From Anaerolineaceae bacterium (GTDB lineage: Bacteria > Chloroflexota > Anaerolineae > Anaerolineales > Anaerolineaceae), in assembly GCA_016927865.1 (NCBI GenBank), contig JAFGLU010000060.1:1-63638 (forward strand): a stretch of DNA of 63,638 nucleotides. Direction: 5' to 3'. The position numbers were made by a program, and so were the translations under genes. The notes beneath the pieces were generated by a model, which was not told where the DNA came from, made no database searches, and was given only the letters and a program-made list of their open reading frames with translations. Within the stretch, counting starts at the first letter, position 1. Every line of letters begins with the position of its first letter. Below, in pieces: positions 25,986-34,328 of the stretch.

Positions 25986-26903
25986 TTACTCCGTCGGTCC
26001 GGGCCATCCAGCCAGGCGGGCCATAAGCCACCAGAAGGCTTGCCCTTTGAGCTTGCATTGGAGATCGTGAGAGTGGGCGCAGTCTGGGATCAACTCAGGA
26101 CCACAGTCGTGGGTACTGCACCAGGTGCTGCACCAGGGACACGAATCGGTTGCGTTGGGGTAAAAGTTTCCGGCGGGGTCATAGCTTTCGATGTCGGCAA
26201 AATCGAAGAGGATCTTGGCGTTGGCGTTCACGTAGCTGCGCACCTGGTTGTTGTTGGCCCAGAGCTCGCTGCCCGGCGCGGAACCGTCGGTGTGGCCGGT
26301 GTAGTAGATGAAGCGCGTGCTGGGATAGTCGCTTTCCAGTTGGGTTAATACGTTGAGGTATCCGGTGACATTGGTAGATGAATCAGACATCTGCCCACAC
26401 CAGGTCCATAGGGAGTAGTCGAACTGCCCTGGCGAGACCACGCTGCGGGTGTGGTTGATACCGTCTGTGGTGGCCCAATACATTTCGGGGGTGATGTAGT
26501 TATTCCCGCCATAATTATTGCCGTCGTAGAAGCGCATAGCAGTGGTGTCGGTTGGGTAGAGAGATGTGGAAATATCCACGTTGTACTTGCTGTTGTTCGT
26601 GCCTTCCAGCCATTGCAGCCCGGTGAGCACCTGCGAGCCGTGCGAGGTGTGGGCATAGTGCACCATCAGCTTTTTCGCCTCGGTCAGCCAGTAATCGGGG
26701 ATTTTGGTGATGTCGGTGTGGCGGTGGTCGACGACGATGGATGGGGCTGCACGTTGGATGGCCGGTAGGTAGACTAATTTATCCAGAACGGGGGGAGTCT
26801 CGTCGGCGGCAAAGGCAGGGCGAGGGGCGGCGGGTGCGGAAGCCAACAACAGCACGAGCAGCAAAAATGCGAACCCGGCGCTAAACAGTCGTTTTGCGTT
26901 CAT
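25986..26903 (-). CDS. Secreted protein of unknown function
   Basis: 305 residues. Signal peptide (basic start, hydrophobic stretch FAFLLLVLLLASAPAA, cleavage near AFAA-DE). Mature part has a distinctive motif MVHYAHTSHGSQVLTGL, later FIYYTGHTDGSAPG, and a Cys cluster CPWCSTWCSTHDC plus CAHSHDLQC near the C-terminus that could form disulfides. The two histidine-rich motifs and SxxG elements hint at an SGNH-like or metal-dependent esterase, but I do not recognise the family. AGGAG precedes ATG. Confidence 0.75.
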   Translation of the reverse strand: MNAKRLFSAGFAFLLLVLLLASAPAAPRPAFAADETPPVLDKLVYLPAIQRAAPSIVVDHRHTDITKIPDYWLTEAKKLMVHYAHTSHGSQVLTGLQWLEGTNNSKYNVDISTSLYPTDTTAMRFYDGNNYGGNNYITPEMYWATTDGINHTRSVVSPGQFDYSLWTWCGQMSDSSTNVTGYLNVLTQLESDYPSTRFIYYTGHTDGSAPGSELWANNNQVRSYVNANAKILFDFADIESYDPAGNFYPNATDSCPWCSTWCSTHDCGPELIPDCAHSHDLQCKLKGQAFWWLMARLAGWPGPTE

Positions 26904-26934
26904 ATAATGACTCCTATTCGGTTTGAAAAAATGG

Positions 26935-26991
26935 GTACTACTCAGCCAGAGGTGGAAGAGGCCTGAATTTGCCCACCCTCTGAGCAGCTAC
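26935..26991. repeat. Palindromic element reduced to its outer arms
   Basis: GTACTACTCAG (26935-26945) and CTGAGCAGCTAC (26980-26991) form the outer stem; CAGAGGTGG pairs with CCACCCTCTG inside. The middle is only AAGAGGCCTGAATTTGC, which keeps the CTGAATTT foot of the normal core arm but no hairpin. Same arms as at 1141, 37528 and 58387. Confidence 0.7.
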
Positions 26992-27017
26992 AAAATAAAG
27001 GATGAGGACGACTAACG

Positions 27018-28304
27018 TTAAAGATTAAGGTTAAAGAACTGGTTGGGGTTGTTGAACAACCAGTCGGCGGCGATTTGGCGGGCTTCGTCCAGATTGAGGT
27101 ATTCCATTTCGACCAGATCGGCCAGTGCAATGGCGATGTTGTCACGGGCCAGGTCGGCGTGCGCCCAGGCCTGGATCATACTCCCGCCGTTGAGGTCGGA
27201 GCCGTATCCATGCACCTTGCCGTGGGGCACGGAGGAAATGATGCGGCGGAGCAACTCTTGTGAGTAGAGCGGGTCAACCATGTGAGCCCAGCAGAAGTCT
27301 ATGGTCACGTTGGGATAGTTCTTTGCCAGGAAGAGCAGGTCGCCGTCATAGGGCCAGTTGGCGTGGAACAAATCGAAGCGAGTGTCACGGTGCAGCTCAA
27401 TGAGCGGCGTGAGGAGAGCGACGTTGGTTTTTGGCAGGCTGTTGCGGATGCCCGCCATGTGACCGGTGTGGATTTGCACCGGCAGGTTCAGGTCGCGGGC
27501 CATGCGCATGAACTCGTGGAAGAGGAAGTCACCCAAGGGGCGGTTGCCATCGGGGTAAGATAATTTCCGGCGGGGGTCTTCCATGAACCAGTTGAAGGCG
27601 GCTTCGGCCTGGCCTCGGGTGGGGTTTCCATAGTCGAGCGGGCGGGTGTAGGCGGATTGGTCTTTGAATGCCACTGCGCCGGCTGCTTTGAGGCGGGAAA
27701 AGATCTCTCGACAGGCCCCCAGGTACTCATCCAGGCAGGTGATATTCTTGTGCAACGGCGCGACTTTGTCATGCACCTCGTCATAGCTGCAAACAGCGTG
27801 GAAGGAGGGCAGGGAAATGACCACGCGGGAGCGCGGGGGCGGTGTGTAACTGCCGTCGAGCAGGCCGGGCATGTTATAGATATCTTCCAGTCGGACGAGG
27901 ATGCGAGCCTCATCCAGCACCGATTCGAAGGTGGCGGGATCGGAGAAGTCGATCAGGTGGTCGCGGATACGCTGGAGCGCTTCCAGGGTGAGATCAGGCT
28001 CACCGTAGAAGTGGTTGAGGGCGCGGCGGATGACTTGCGCATAGCCTGTATAACAAGTGCGCATCCAGGCACGTTCCAGAACGGGCCAGCGTTCTTCCAG
28101 GCTGAGTTTTTCGTTGAGAATGAACGCAATTTCGTCGTCCGATGAGGTGCTGTGTAGGTCGCTGGTGATATACCAGTCCAATACGGCAGCAATCGGATCG
28201 CTGGGGCGAGGACCGGCGACTTCCGAATGGTCGTGACAGTCAATGATTGAGATGCGGTCCAGGTCGGCGCGTAGTTCAACATAGCACTTGGCATTCGAGC
28301 GCAT
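27018..28304 (-). CDS. Amidohydrolase superfamily protein
   Basis: 428 residues from ATG 28304 (AGGAG 8 nt upstream); the longer open frame is rejected. TIM-barrel metal hydrolase: IIDCHDHSE (HxH), QIHTGHMAGI (His), LFHANWPYDG (His) and the final GYGSDLNGG (Asp). The insertion after the first strand and ADLVEMEYLNLDEARQIAADW at the end are like uronate-isomerase or Amidohydro_2 members. Substrate unknown. TATAAT at 28381-28386 on the minus strand may be its -10. Confidence 0.83.
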   Translation of the reverse strand: MRSNAKCYVELRADLDRISIIDCHDHSEVAGPRPSDPIAAVLDWYITSDLHSTSSDDEIAFILNEKLSLEERWPVLERAWMRTCYTGYAQVIRRALNHFYGEPDLTLEALQRIRDHLIDFSDPATFESVLDEARILVRLEDIYNMPGLLDGSYTPPPRSRVVISLPSFHAVCSYDEVHDKVAPLHKNITCLDEYLGACREIFSRLKAAGAVAFKDQSAYTRPLDYGNPTRGQAEAAFNWFMEDPRRKLSYPDGNRPLGDFLFHEFMRMARDLNLPVQIHTGHMAGIRNSLPKTNVALLTPLIELHRDTRFDLFHANWPYDGDLLFLAKNYPNVTIDFCWAHMVDPLYSQELLRRIISSVPHGKVHGYGSDLNGGSMIQAWAHADLARDNIAIALADLVEMEYLNLDEARQIAADWLFNNPNQFFNLNL

Positions 28305-28486
28305 GAATGTACTCCTGGCGAGCAGATATTGCGATTTTGTAAGGTATTTGGCAGTTAGAAACCAGTAGAGATTTTGTATCATTATACAGGAAGTTTTCTT
28401 TGGCGAGCTGTGAACAAATTCCCAATATTATGAATGGGATGCGCCAATTGCAAGCTTCTAATCATCTAAATTTTCGAGGAGATAGT

Positions 28487-29524
28487 ATGAACGAATCGAT
28501 GATTACCAAGGCGGTGCGCCGCTCCAACACAACCCTGTTGGTGGTTTGCCTGGTGGGGCTGCTGATCATTGGCGCGCTGGCGGTGCTGAACCTGCGCTAT
28601 TTTTACAACTTTTTCTTTGGGCCGTTTGATGTGACTGCTGAAGAGTTAATCGCGGTGAGCGACCCCAAGGCTCCCCAGGAATATTGGGTGCGAATTACGG
28701 GAGATGATATCTTCGACACTGGCATTCAATACATTGAAACCAGCGACAGCGGGCGAGAGACGGTGGAGTTTTCCTACCTGGCCCTGGCTTTGGGAGACCG
28801 GCTGCTGCTGGTCAAACAGCCCGGCGAGCCGCTAACGGATGTGACCTTGCGCGGGTCACTGGAAAAGTTTACCAGCGAGGAACAGGCAGAAATTATTGAT
28901 GATCTGGTGGCAGAGGAGCCTATGCTGGAAGATGTCTTCCTGCCGTATCTGCTGCGCACGGGAAGTTTCCGGACCGGGGGGATGATCGGGCTCGTGCTGG
29001 GCGGGCTGGCGGCTTTGGGCTGCGTGATTGGGCTGGTAGTGTTTATGCGGCGCAATGCCGACCCATCGACACACCCAATCCTGAAATCATTGGCCCGCTT
29101 GGGCCCCATCGAGTTCACTACCAGCCGGATCGATGCTGAAATGGCGGGAGAGCACACCGCCCTGACGAAGCAGATCCACCTGACAAAGAACTGGCTGGTG
29201 TATAACGCGGCGGGGAAGTTCGAAGCTATGCGCTTCGAGGACCTGGCCTGGCTGTATATGCATGTGACCACTCACAAGAGTTACGGAATCACCGTGGGTA
29301 AAACTTTTGCGGTGATGGCTTATGACAAGTTTGGAGCGCATTCGCAGATGGTGGTGGGCAACAAAGAGCAGCCGGCCCAGGAGGTGATCCAGGCGATTGG
29401 TCAGCGAGCGCCCTGGGCGATGGGGGGCTTCTCGGCGGAGTTGAACAAGGCCTGGAAGAAGGATCGCGAGAATTTCCTGGCTGAGGTGGAGAAGCGCAAA
29501 GCGCAGATGGATAGGGGCATTTAG
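28487..29524 (+). CDS. Two-helix membrane protein, DUF6709-like
   Basis: 345 residues from ATG 28487 (site CGAGGAG); upstream open frame rejected. Helix 1 is near residues 14-37 (TTLLVVCLVGLLIIGALAVL), then an extracytosolic domain of about 140 residues, helix 2 (GMIGLVLGGLAALGCVIGLV) and a cytosolic domain with ALTKQIHLTKNWLVYNAAGKFEAMRFED and the motif WLYMHVTTHKSYGITVGK. I believe it belongs to a family listed as DUF6709 but cannot confirm. Function unknown. Ends right at palindrome G. Confidence 0.75.
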   Translation: MNESMITKAVRRSNTTLLVVCLVGLLIIGALAVLNLRYFYNFFFGPFDVTAEELIAVSDPKAPQEYWVRITGDDIFDTGIQYIETSDSGRETVEFSYLALALGDRLLLVKQPGEPLTDVTLRGSLEKFTSEEQAEIIDDLVAEEPMLEDVFLPYLLRTGSFRTGGMIGLVLGGLAALGCVIGLVVFMRRNADPSTHPILKSLARLGPIEFTTSRIDAEMAGEHTALTKQIHLTKNWLVYNAAGKFEAMRFEDLAWLYMHVTTHKSYGITVGKTFAVMAYDKFGAHSQMVVGNKEQPAQEVIQAIGQRAPWAMGGFSAELNKAWKKDRENFLAEVEKRKAQMDRGI

Positions 29525-29595
29525 GGAAAAGATGCGAAATAAAATGAGTTCGGGGGCAAAGCCCCCGAACTCATTTTATTTCGACAAATCTTCCC
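29524..29595. repeat. Palindrome G (23-bp core, AAA loop)
   Basis: Arms 29535-29557 and 29561-29583 are perfect over 23 bp with loop AAA. Outer arms GGGAAAAGAT and ATCTTCCC pair partly. The right arm carries the stop codon and last codons of the convergent membrane protein gene. No U-tract. Confidence 0.9.
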
Positions 29596-30380
29596 GCCCT
29601 TGGAGGCGTGGTTGGGTGTGGACGGAAACTGACGCTTAAACCAAGCAGGAGCAGGGCGGCGACCAGCCCGGCCAGCGTGCTCCACAGGACGCCCCAGGCG
29701 GGAGCAGCCAGCCAGATGGTGAGTGTGTAGGCCATCAAGGCCCATAGGCCGCGCGGAATGTGCTTGACCACCGCCTGGCCAGGGCCGGGACCGTAGGTGT
29801 AGGTGAGGATGATGAGCAGGGGGAAAACCGTGACGGGGAAAGAGGACAGCAGCCCCGCCCAGGCCGGGCCGACTGCCTGGGCAGCGCCGGTGATGACCAA
29901 CACGGCCCCGGCGGCGACCAGGGCCCGAAATGCCAGCGCGCCCCAACCCAAGCGGACGTGGTGTTTGATGGCAGCTTCGGGAAAGTGCTGGAAGAGCCGC
30001 TGGCACACGAGCACCAGCCCGGCAGCCAACACGATAGCGGCGAGCGGGGGAAGATTCAAGACGTGGAGGAGGAGAGCGGCGGCGAGGAAGGCCAGCGTGG
30101 CGCTCAGGGGCGCCAGGACGAGCGCTGCTTTGGGCCAACGGGCGGCAGCCAGCCAGTAGACCCCCAGGAAGCACAGCATGGCGGGCATCCCGGCGATGTT
30201 GTGCAGGGCGGTTTCAGAGGCAAAAGCCGGTCCCAACTCTAGAGCAATGAATGTGAGGGTGATGGACGAACCGGTGGGAAAGCCCGAAAGAAGCCCCGCC
30301 AGGCGCGGGCTGCCGTGCTCGGCGATGAGCGCCAGCCCGCTGACGATGATGACGGTGACGATGAGCTTGGTGAGGATCAC
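29571..30380 (-). CDS. Integral membrane protein with two homologous halves
   Basis: 269 residues, about eight helices. The first half has PRLAGLLSGFPTGSSITLTFIA, the second PAWAGLLSSFPVTVFPLLIILT; they align without gaps and show an internal duplication. The AGLxxxFP pattern resembles the single-half GlpM/DUF3147 family, which is an inference. The reading frame ends inside palindrome G (codons for FVEIK and the TGA), so the C-terminus may have been altered when the palindrome arose. Six nt after the next gene's stop, probably co-transcribed with it. Confidence 0.75.
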   Translation of the reverse strand: MILTKLIVTVIIVSGLALIAEHGSPRLAGLLSGFPTGSSITLTFIALELGPAFASETALHNIAGMPAMLCFLGVYWLAAARWPKAALVLAPLSATLAFLAAALLLHVLNLPPLAAIVLAAGLVLVCQRLFQHFPEAAIKHHVRLGWGALAFRALVAAGAVLVITGAAQAVGPAWAGLLSSFPVTVFPLLIILTYTYGPGPGQAVVKHIPRGLWALMAYTLTIWLAAPAWGVLWSTLAGLVAALLLLGLSVSFRPHPTTPPRAGRFVEIK

Positions 30381-30385
30381 GCAGT

Positions 30386-31270
30386 TTAAAGGGAAAACGC
30401 CTCTTTATAGGCCGAGAGCTTATCTTTCAGAGTATTTCCTGACCAGGAACGGATGGTGCCGTAGAGACATGGGGAGCCGCAGGCAAAGCCGGTCAGGTCG
30501 ACGTGGTTATCTTTGCCGGCAGCGGCATCATGATAATAGACGCGGACAAGCAAGGTGCGGTTGCGCCCTCCGGTGACGGTCAGATGTGTGTCCAAAATGG
30601 AATTGCGCTCAATTTCTCGCGTGCCAATCACCGCCTTGACCAGCATCCGGTCGTGCTCGAAGGTGATTTTAAACGGCCGGACGAATATAAAGGAGGCAAG
30701 CGAAATCCCCATAATACCCAAGAAAATTAAACCCAGCCAGGAGGACTCGGAATTGTCTGTAAAAAAACTAACATACACGAATAGCAATAATAAAAGCGCC
30801 AAAAAGGCTACCTGAAGCCAGCGCAATGCGCCAACGCCGAATTCTTGCCCAGGGGCGACGGCGAACAGGTCGGGGCGATGGGTATAAATTTCATCGACCA
30901 CTTCTTGAAATCCATTCAGCATCAGGGTGAATACAATTTTTCGTCCCCCCATTGCGTCTTTCACGCGAATGCTGGTATCGGTCCAGTTGCTGGAGACGGA
31001 GGCGATCTCCTGCCACGACAGGCTCACCTCTTCGCGCAGCGGTCGGGTGAGGACCAGCCCGGTGGGCTCTACGCGGATTTTCCCGGTCATTTGGGAGAAA
31101 GCAAACAGGAAAATACCGCCGAAGATGGCGGCAAGCGCCAGGGCCAGGAGCAGATTTTCACCGGAACTCAAAAAAATCGCCACCAATACGATGGGTACGA
31201 TAATTAACAGGGCAATTTTAGCCAAGGCGGGGTAGGTATATTCGCGGGTGGAAAAGTCGGTGTTGTTCAT
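30386..31270 (-). CDS. Membrane protein, paralogue 1 of a tandem pair
   Basis: 294 residues from ATG 31270 (GAGG upstream). Four predicted helices in two hairpins (LAKIALLIIVPIVLVAIFL; YVSFFTDNSESSWLGLIFLG region). Between them lies a PH-like beta domain with the motif RPLREEVSLSWQEIASVSSNWTD, and a C-terminal one ending GFACGSPCLYGTIRSW. Both motifs recur in the next gene. No named family recognised; the strand pattern recalls bacterial PH (bPH) domains. Function unknown. Confidence 0.75.
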   Translation of the reverse strand: MNNTDFSTREYTYPALAKIALLIIVPIVLVAIFLSSGENLLLALALAAIFGGIFLFAFSQMTGKIRVEPTGLVLTRPLREEVSLSWQEIASVSSNWTDTSIRVKDAMGGRKIVFTLMLNGFQEVVDEIYTHRPDLFAVAPGQEFGVGALRWLQVAFLALLLLLFVYVSFFTDNSESSWLGLIFLGIMGISLASFIFVRPFKITFEHDRMLVKAVIGTREIERNSILDTHLTVTGGRNRTLLVRVYYHDAAAGKDNHVDLTGFACGSPCLYGTIRSWSGNTLKDKLSAYKEAFSL

Positions 31271-31295
31271 GGGCCTCATTATTGAAACAGTTTGG

Positions 31296-32168
31296 TTATG
31301 GTTTTTGTCCAGAGTCAATCCAGCTCTGGATCGCTCCATATAGATAAGGGGATCCGCAGGACAAGCCGCTGATGGTGAGTGACTTTTCACTGTCAGATCC
31401 ATCCAGATGATAGTTTAGTTTCATAAAAAGTTTGATCGGAGATGCCTCCCCCAAGGTATTCAAAAAAACATTCCGGATGCCTTCGCGAGGGATGACCACA
31501 TTGTGGAAGAAAGATGTTACCCGAATTTTGTTGTCGTCAAAGGTGAGTTGTAGGATCACCATACCCAAAAAACGCATGAAAAGGTATGTGGTGATTATTG
31601 AACCCACCAAGATTATCAGGCCACCTATTGTAATTTTCACCCCTGAATCGACAATAACGAATGCGACGATGCCATAAACGATCAGAACAAAGAGATATTG
31701 CAATATCCGGTTCAGTCCGATCCTAAAACTTAGACCGGTTGTGAGTAGAAATAAATCGGGGCGATTGGCGTAAATATCATCGATGATTTCGATAAACCCT
31801 GGTAAACCGGCGGAAAAGGTGATCCCTTTATTACCTGATTCTTCAAACACTTTTACCCGTTGATCGGTCCAATCGCTTGAGATTTTGGATATTTCAGCCC
31901 ATGCGATGTGAATCTCTTCACGGAGCGGGTAAGAAAGCGAAAGCCCGTAGCGATCAATTTTGATCTTTGCGAAAACTTGAAGGGCCTCATATAGAGGAAA
32001 GATGTAAAGAATTAACAAGAAAGCGATGATGACTAGATCGTCAGAGGATTTGACTTGCGTAAAAAGGTACAGTGTGAGGATTACAAACAATAAGATCCCC
32101 CCAAGGTTGTATATCTTGGTAAGAAATGTGTGTTTGTATTCCAGTGTGGGTTGTTTGTGTGGAGGCAC
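31296..32168 (-). CDS. Membrane protein, paralogue 2 of the tandem pair
   Basis: 290 residues from GTG 32168. This start is chosen because it places the initiator 9 residues before EYK, as in paralogue 1 (EYTY); the open frame reaches TTG 32213, but that lies in the hairpin at 32199-32227. Shares YPLREEIHIAWAEISKISSDW, GFIEIIDDIYANRPDLF and GLSCGSPYLYGAIQSW with its neighbour. It is visibly richer in A and T than the surrounding genes, so it may be evolving faster or have been acquired. Confidence 0.7.
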   Translation of the reverse strand: MPPHKQPTLEYKHTFLTKIYNLGGILLFVILTLYLFTQVKSSDDLVIIAFLLILYIFPLYEALQVFAKIKIDRYGLSLSYPLREEIHIAWAEISKISSDWTDQRVKVFEESGNKGITFSAGLPGFIEIIDDIYANRPDLFLLTTGLSFRIGLNRILQYLFVLIVYGIVAFVIVDSGVKITIGGLIILVGSIITTYLFMRFLGMVILQLTFDDNKIRVTSFFHNVVIPREGIRNVFLNTLGEASPIKLFMKLNYHLDGSDSEKSLTISGLSCGSPYLYGAIQSWIDSGQKP

Positions 32169-32198
32169 AGGTTTGAATCCAACTGTGGAGAAAAATAA

Positions 32199-32227
32199 AG
32201 GCGAAGCACCCAAAAAGTGCTTCGCCT
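32199..32227 (-). terminator. Intrinsic terminator of the reductase gene
   Basis: AGGCGAAGCAC pairs with GTGCTTCGCCT around CCAAAAA. On the minus strand it is followed by TTTATTTTT. Just after the reductase stop at 32241. Confidence 0.85.
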
Positions 32228-32240
32228 CTGGTTGATTGGG

Positions 32241-33233
32241 TCAGGCTGCCAGGATGGCTTCGATTTGAGCCAGCTCTTCAGGCGCAAAGTCCAGGCGGGC
32301 GACCGTGCCGGCGGCGTCTTCGACCTGCGCGACCTTGCTGGCGCCGATGAGCGCTGAGGTGACCTGGGGCAGGCGCAGCACCCAGGCCAGGGCTAATTGG
32401 GCCATGCTCTGCCCGCGCGATTGGGCAATTTCGTTCAGCTTGCGCACCTTGGCGACTTTTTCCTCGGTGATCGCATCGGGATTCAAGAAGCGCCCATCGG
32501 CCACGGCGCGCGAATCGGCAGGGATGCCGTTGAGGTAGCGGTTGGTGAGCAAGCCCTGGGCCAGCGGCGAGAAGGCAATGCTGCCCATGCCCTGTTCGTC
32601 CAGTACCTCGGTCAGGCCGTCTTCGATCCAGCGGCCAAACATATTGTAATAGGGCTGGTGGATGAGGCAGGGCGTGCCCAGGTCGCGCAGAATTTGCGCG
32701 GCACGGCGGGTCATGTCGGCGGGGTAGTTGGAGATGCCCACATATAACGCGCGTCCACTGCGCACGGCGAAATCCAAGGCGCCCATGGTCTCTTCCAGCG
32801 GGGTTTCGGGGTCGGGGCGGTGCGAGTAGAAGATGTCTACATAATCCAGGTTCATGCGCTTGAGGCTCTGATCCAGGCTGGAGATGAGGTACTTGCGCGA
32901 ACCCCATTCGCCGTAAGGCCCCGGCCACATGTAGTACCCGGCCTTGGTGGAGATGATCATCTCGTTGCGATAGGGAGCCAGGTCCTTTTTGAGGATCTCG
33001 CGGAAAGTCTCTTCGGCGGAACCGGCGGGCGGGCCGTAGTTGTTGGCCAGGTCGAAGTGCGTGATGCCCAGGTCGAAGGCGCGGGTGGCCATGGCGCGGG
33101 CGTTCTCAAAGGTGTTGACGCCCGAGAAGTTGTGCCACAGCCCCAGGGAGATGGCAGGCAGCTTGAGCCCGCTTTTTCCACAGCGATTGTAGCGCATGAC
33201 CTCGTAACGGTTTTCGGCGGCAGTATACGGCAT
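32241..33233 (-). CDS. yghZ: Aldo/keto reductase, L-glyceraldehyde 3-phosphate reductase type
   Basis: 330 residues, very close to E. coli YghZ along its whole length: RYNRCGKSGLKLPAISLGLW, GITHFDLANNYGPPAGSAEE (catalytic Asp, Tyr), IISTKAGYYMWPGPYGEWGS (Lys), VDIFYSHRPDPETPLEET (His), SALIGASKVAQVED (NADPH site). Detoxifies L-glyceraldehyde 3-phosphate and other carbonyls using NADPH. The first dozen residues (MPYTAAENRYEV) match the family start. Single gene between two hairpin elements. Confidence 0.93.
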   Translation of the reverse strand: MPYTAAENRYEVMRYNRCGKSGLKLPAISLGLWHNFSGVNTFENARAMATRAFDLGITHFDLANNYGPPAGSAEETFREILKKDLAPYRNEMIISTKAGYYMWPGPYGEWGSRKYLISSLDQSLKRMNLDYVDIFYSHRPDPETPLEETMGALDFAVRSGRALYVGISNYPADMTRRAAQILRDLGTPCLIHQPYYNMFGRWIEDGLTEVLDEQGMGSIAFSPLAQGLLTNRYLNGIPADSRAVADGRFLNPDAITEEKVAKVRKLNEIAQSRGQSMAQLALAWVLRLPQVTSALIGASKVAQVEDAAGTVARLDFAPEELAQIEAILAA

Positions 33234-33252
33234 GGGACCTCCTGGTTAGAAT

Positions 33253-33335
33253 CTATCCGAAAGATATTTCTTTGTTATGAGGTTTGGGCGACGCAGTCGC
33301 CCAAACCTCATAACAAAAAGAAAATTTTTGACAGG
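33253..33335. repeat. Palindrome H (22-bp core, GCA loop)
   Basis: Arms 33271-33292 and 33296-33317 are perfect over 22 bp with loop GCA. Further pairing ATTTC/GAAAAT lies outside. The outer flanks CTATCCGA (33253) and TTTTTGACAGG (33325-33335) match those of palindrome A. It ends 3 bp before the trpS stop and lies before the reductase gene. Confidence 0.88.
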
Positions 33336-33338
33336 CTT

Positions 33339-34328
33339 TTATTCGGGCAGTCCAACGGCGGCGCGCACTTCTTGCATGGTCTGCTCGGCGATGGTCCCGG
33401 CGCGCTGGGCGCCATCGTGCAGCACGTCCCAAATGTAGTCGGGTTTTTCGGCCAGAGCGGAGCGCTTCTCTCGGAAGGGGGCCAGGTGGGCGTTGAGGTT
33501 GCGAGCGAACAGCTTTTTGCAATCCACGCAGCCAATCCCGGCGTTACGGCATTCGGTGTTGATGGTGTCCACCTCTTCAGGCGAGGAGAAGACTTTGTGC
33601 AGGCTGAACACGTTGCACACATCGGGGTTGCCGGGGTCGGTGCGGCGGGCGCGCTGGGGGTCGGTGACCATGGTCATGACCACTTTCTGGGTTTCTTCGG
33701 CGGTGAGGGCCAGCTCGATGTGGTTGTTGAGGCTCTTGCTCATCTTCTGCTGCCCATCGGTGCCCAGCACCTTGGGAATTTCGGTGACCTTCATGCCCGG
33801 CTCGACCAGCACGTTGGTGCTGTAGCGATAATTGAACGAGCGCACGGTCTCGCGGGTGTACTCGATGTGAGGGGCCTGGTCGATGCCCACCGGCACCAGG
33901 TCAGCCTTGTAGAGGGCGATGTCGGCAGCCATGAGGACGGGGTAGCCCACCAGCCCCAGGTTGACGTTGTGGGGCGCCTGGCGGACTTTCTCTTTGAATG
34001 TGGGCAGGTCGGTGAGTTTTCCAAGCGGGGAGACCATGCTGAAAATCAAAAATAGCTCGTTGATCTGGCGAACCTGCGACTGGATGAAGACGATGGATTC
34101 TTGCGGATCGATGCCCGCCGCCAGCCAGTCCAGGGCCATTTCGTAGGTGTTATTTTTGAGATCGCGGGTGGTTTCCATGGTGGTCAGAGCGTGCAGATCC
34201 ACCACACAGTAGACGCAGTCGTAATCGGCTTGCAGGGCGACGTAGTTGCGGATTGCTCCCAGATAGTTGCCGAGATGCTGACGCCCAGTGGGGCGCGCGC
34301 CCGAGAAAACACGGCCTTTTTTTGTCAT
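33339..34328 (-). CDS. trpS: Tryptophanyl-tRNA synthetase
   Basis: 329 residues. Class I synthetase: ATP motif GARPTGRQHLGNYLGA (HIGH equivalent HLGN), GIDQAPHIEYTRE, and KMSKS in QQKMSKSLNN. Charges tRNA-Trp. Its ATG overlaps by 4 bp (ATGA) the terminal UGA stop of the SelW-like gene, so the two are translationally coupled. Confidence 0.96.
   Translation of the reverse strand: MTKKGRVFSGARPTGRQHLGNYLGAIRNYVALQADYDCVYCVVDLHALTTMETTRDLKNNTYEMALDWLAAGIDPQESIVFIQSQVRQINELFLIFSMVSPLGKLTDLPTFKEKVRQAPHNVNLGLVGYPVLMAADIALYKADLVPVGIDQAPHIEYTRETVRSFNYRYSTNVLVEPGMKVTEIPKVLGTDGQQKMSKSLNNHIELALTAEETQKVVMTMVTDPQRARRTDPGNPDVCNVFSLHKVFSSPEEVDTINTECRNAGIGCVDCKKLFARNLNAHLAPFREKRSALAEKPDYIWDVLHDGAQRAGTIAEQTMQEVRAAVGLPE

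Noticed and set aside
32171..32181. tRNA T-loop-like GTTTGAATCC
   Set aside because: No acceptor stem or anticodon arm; it lies at the start of a coding region.
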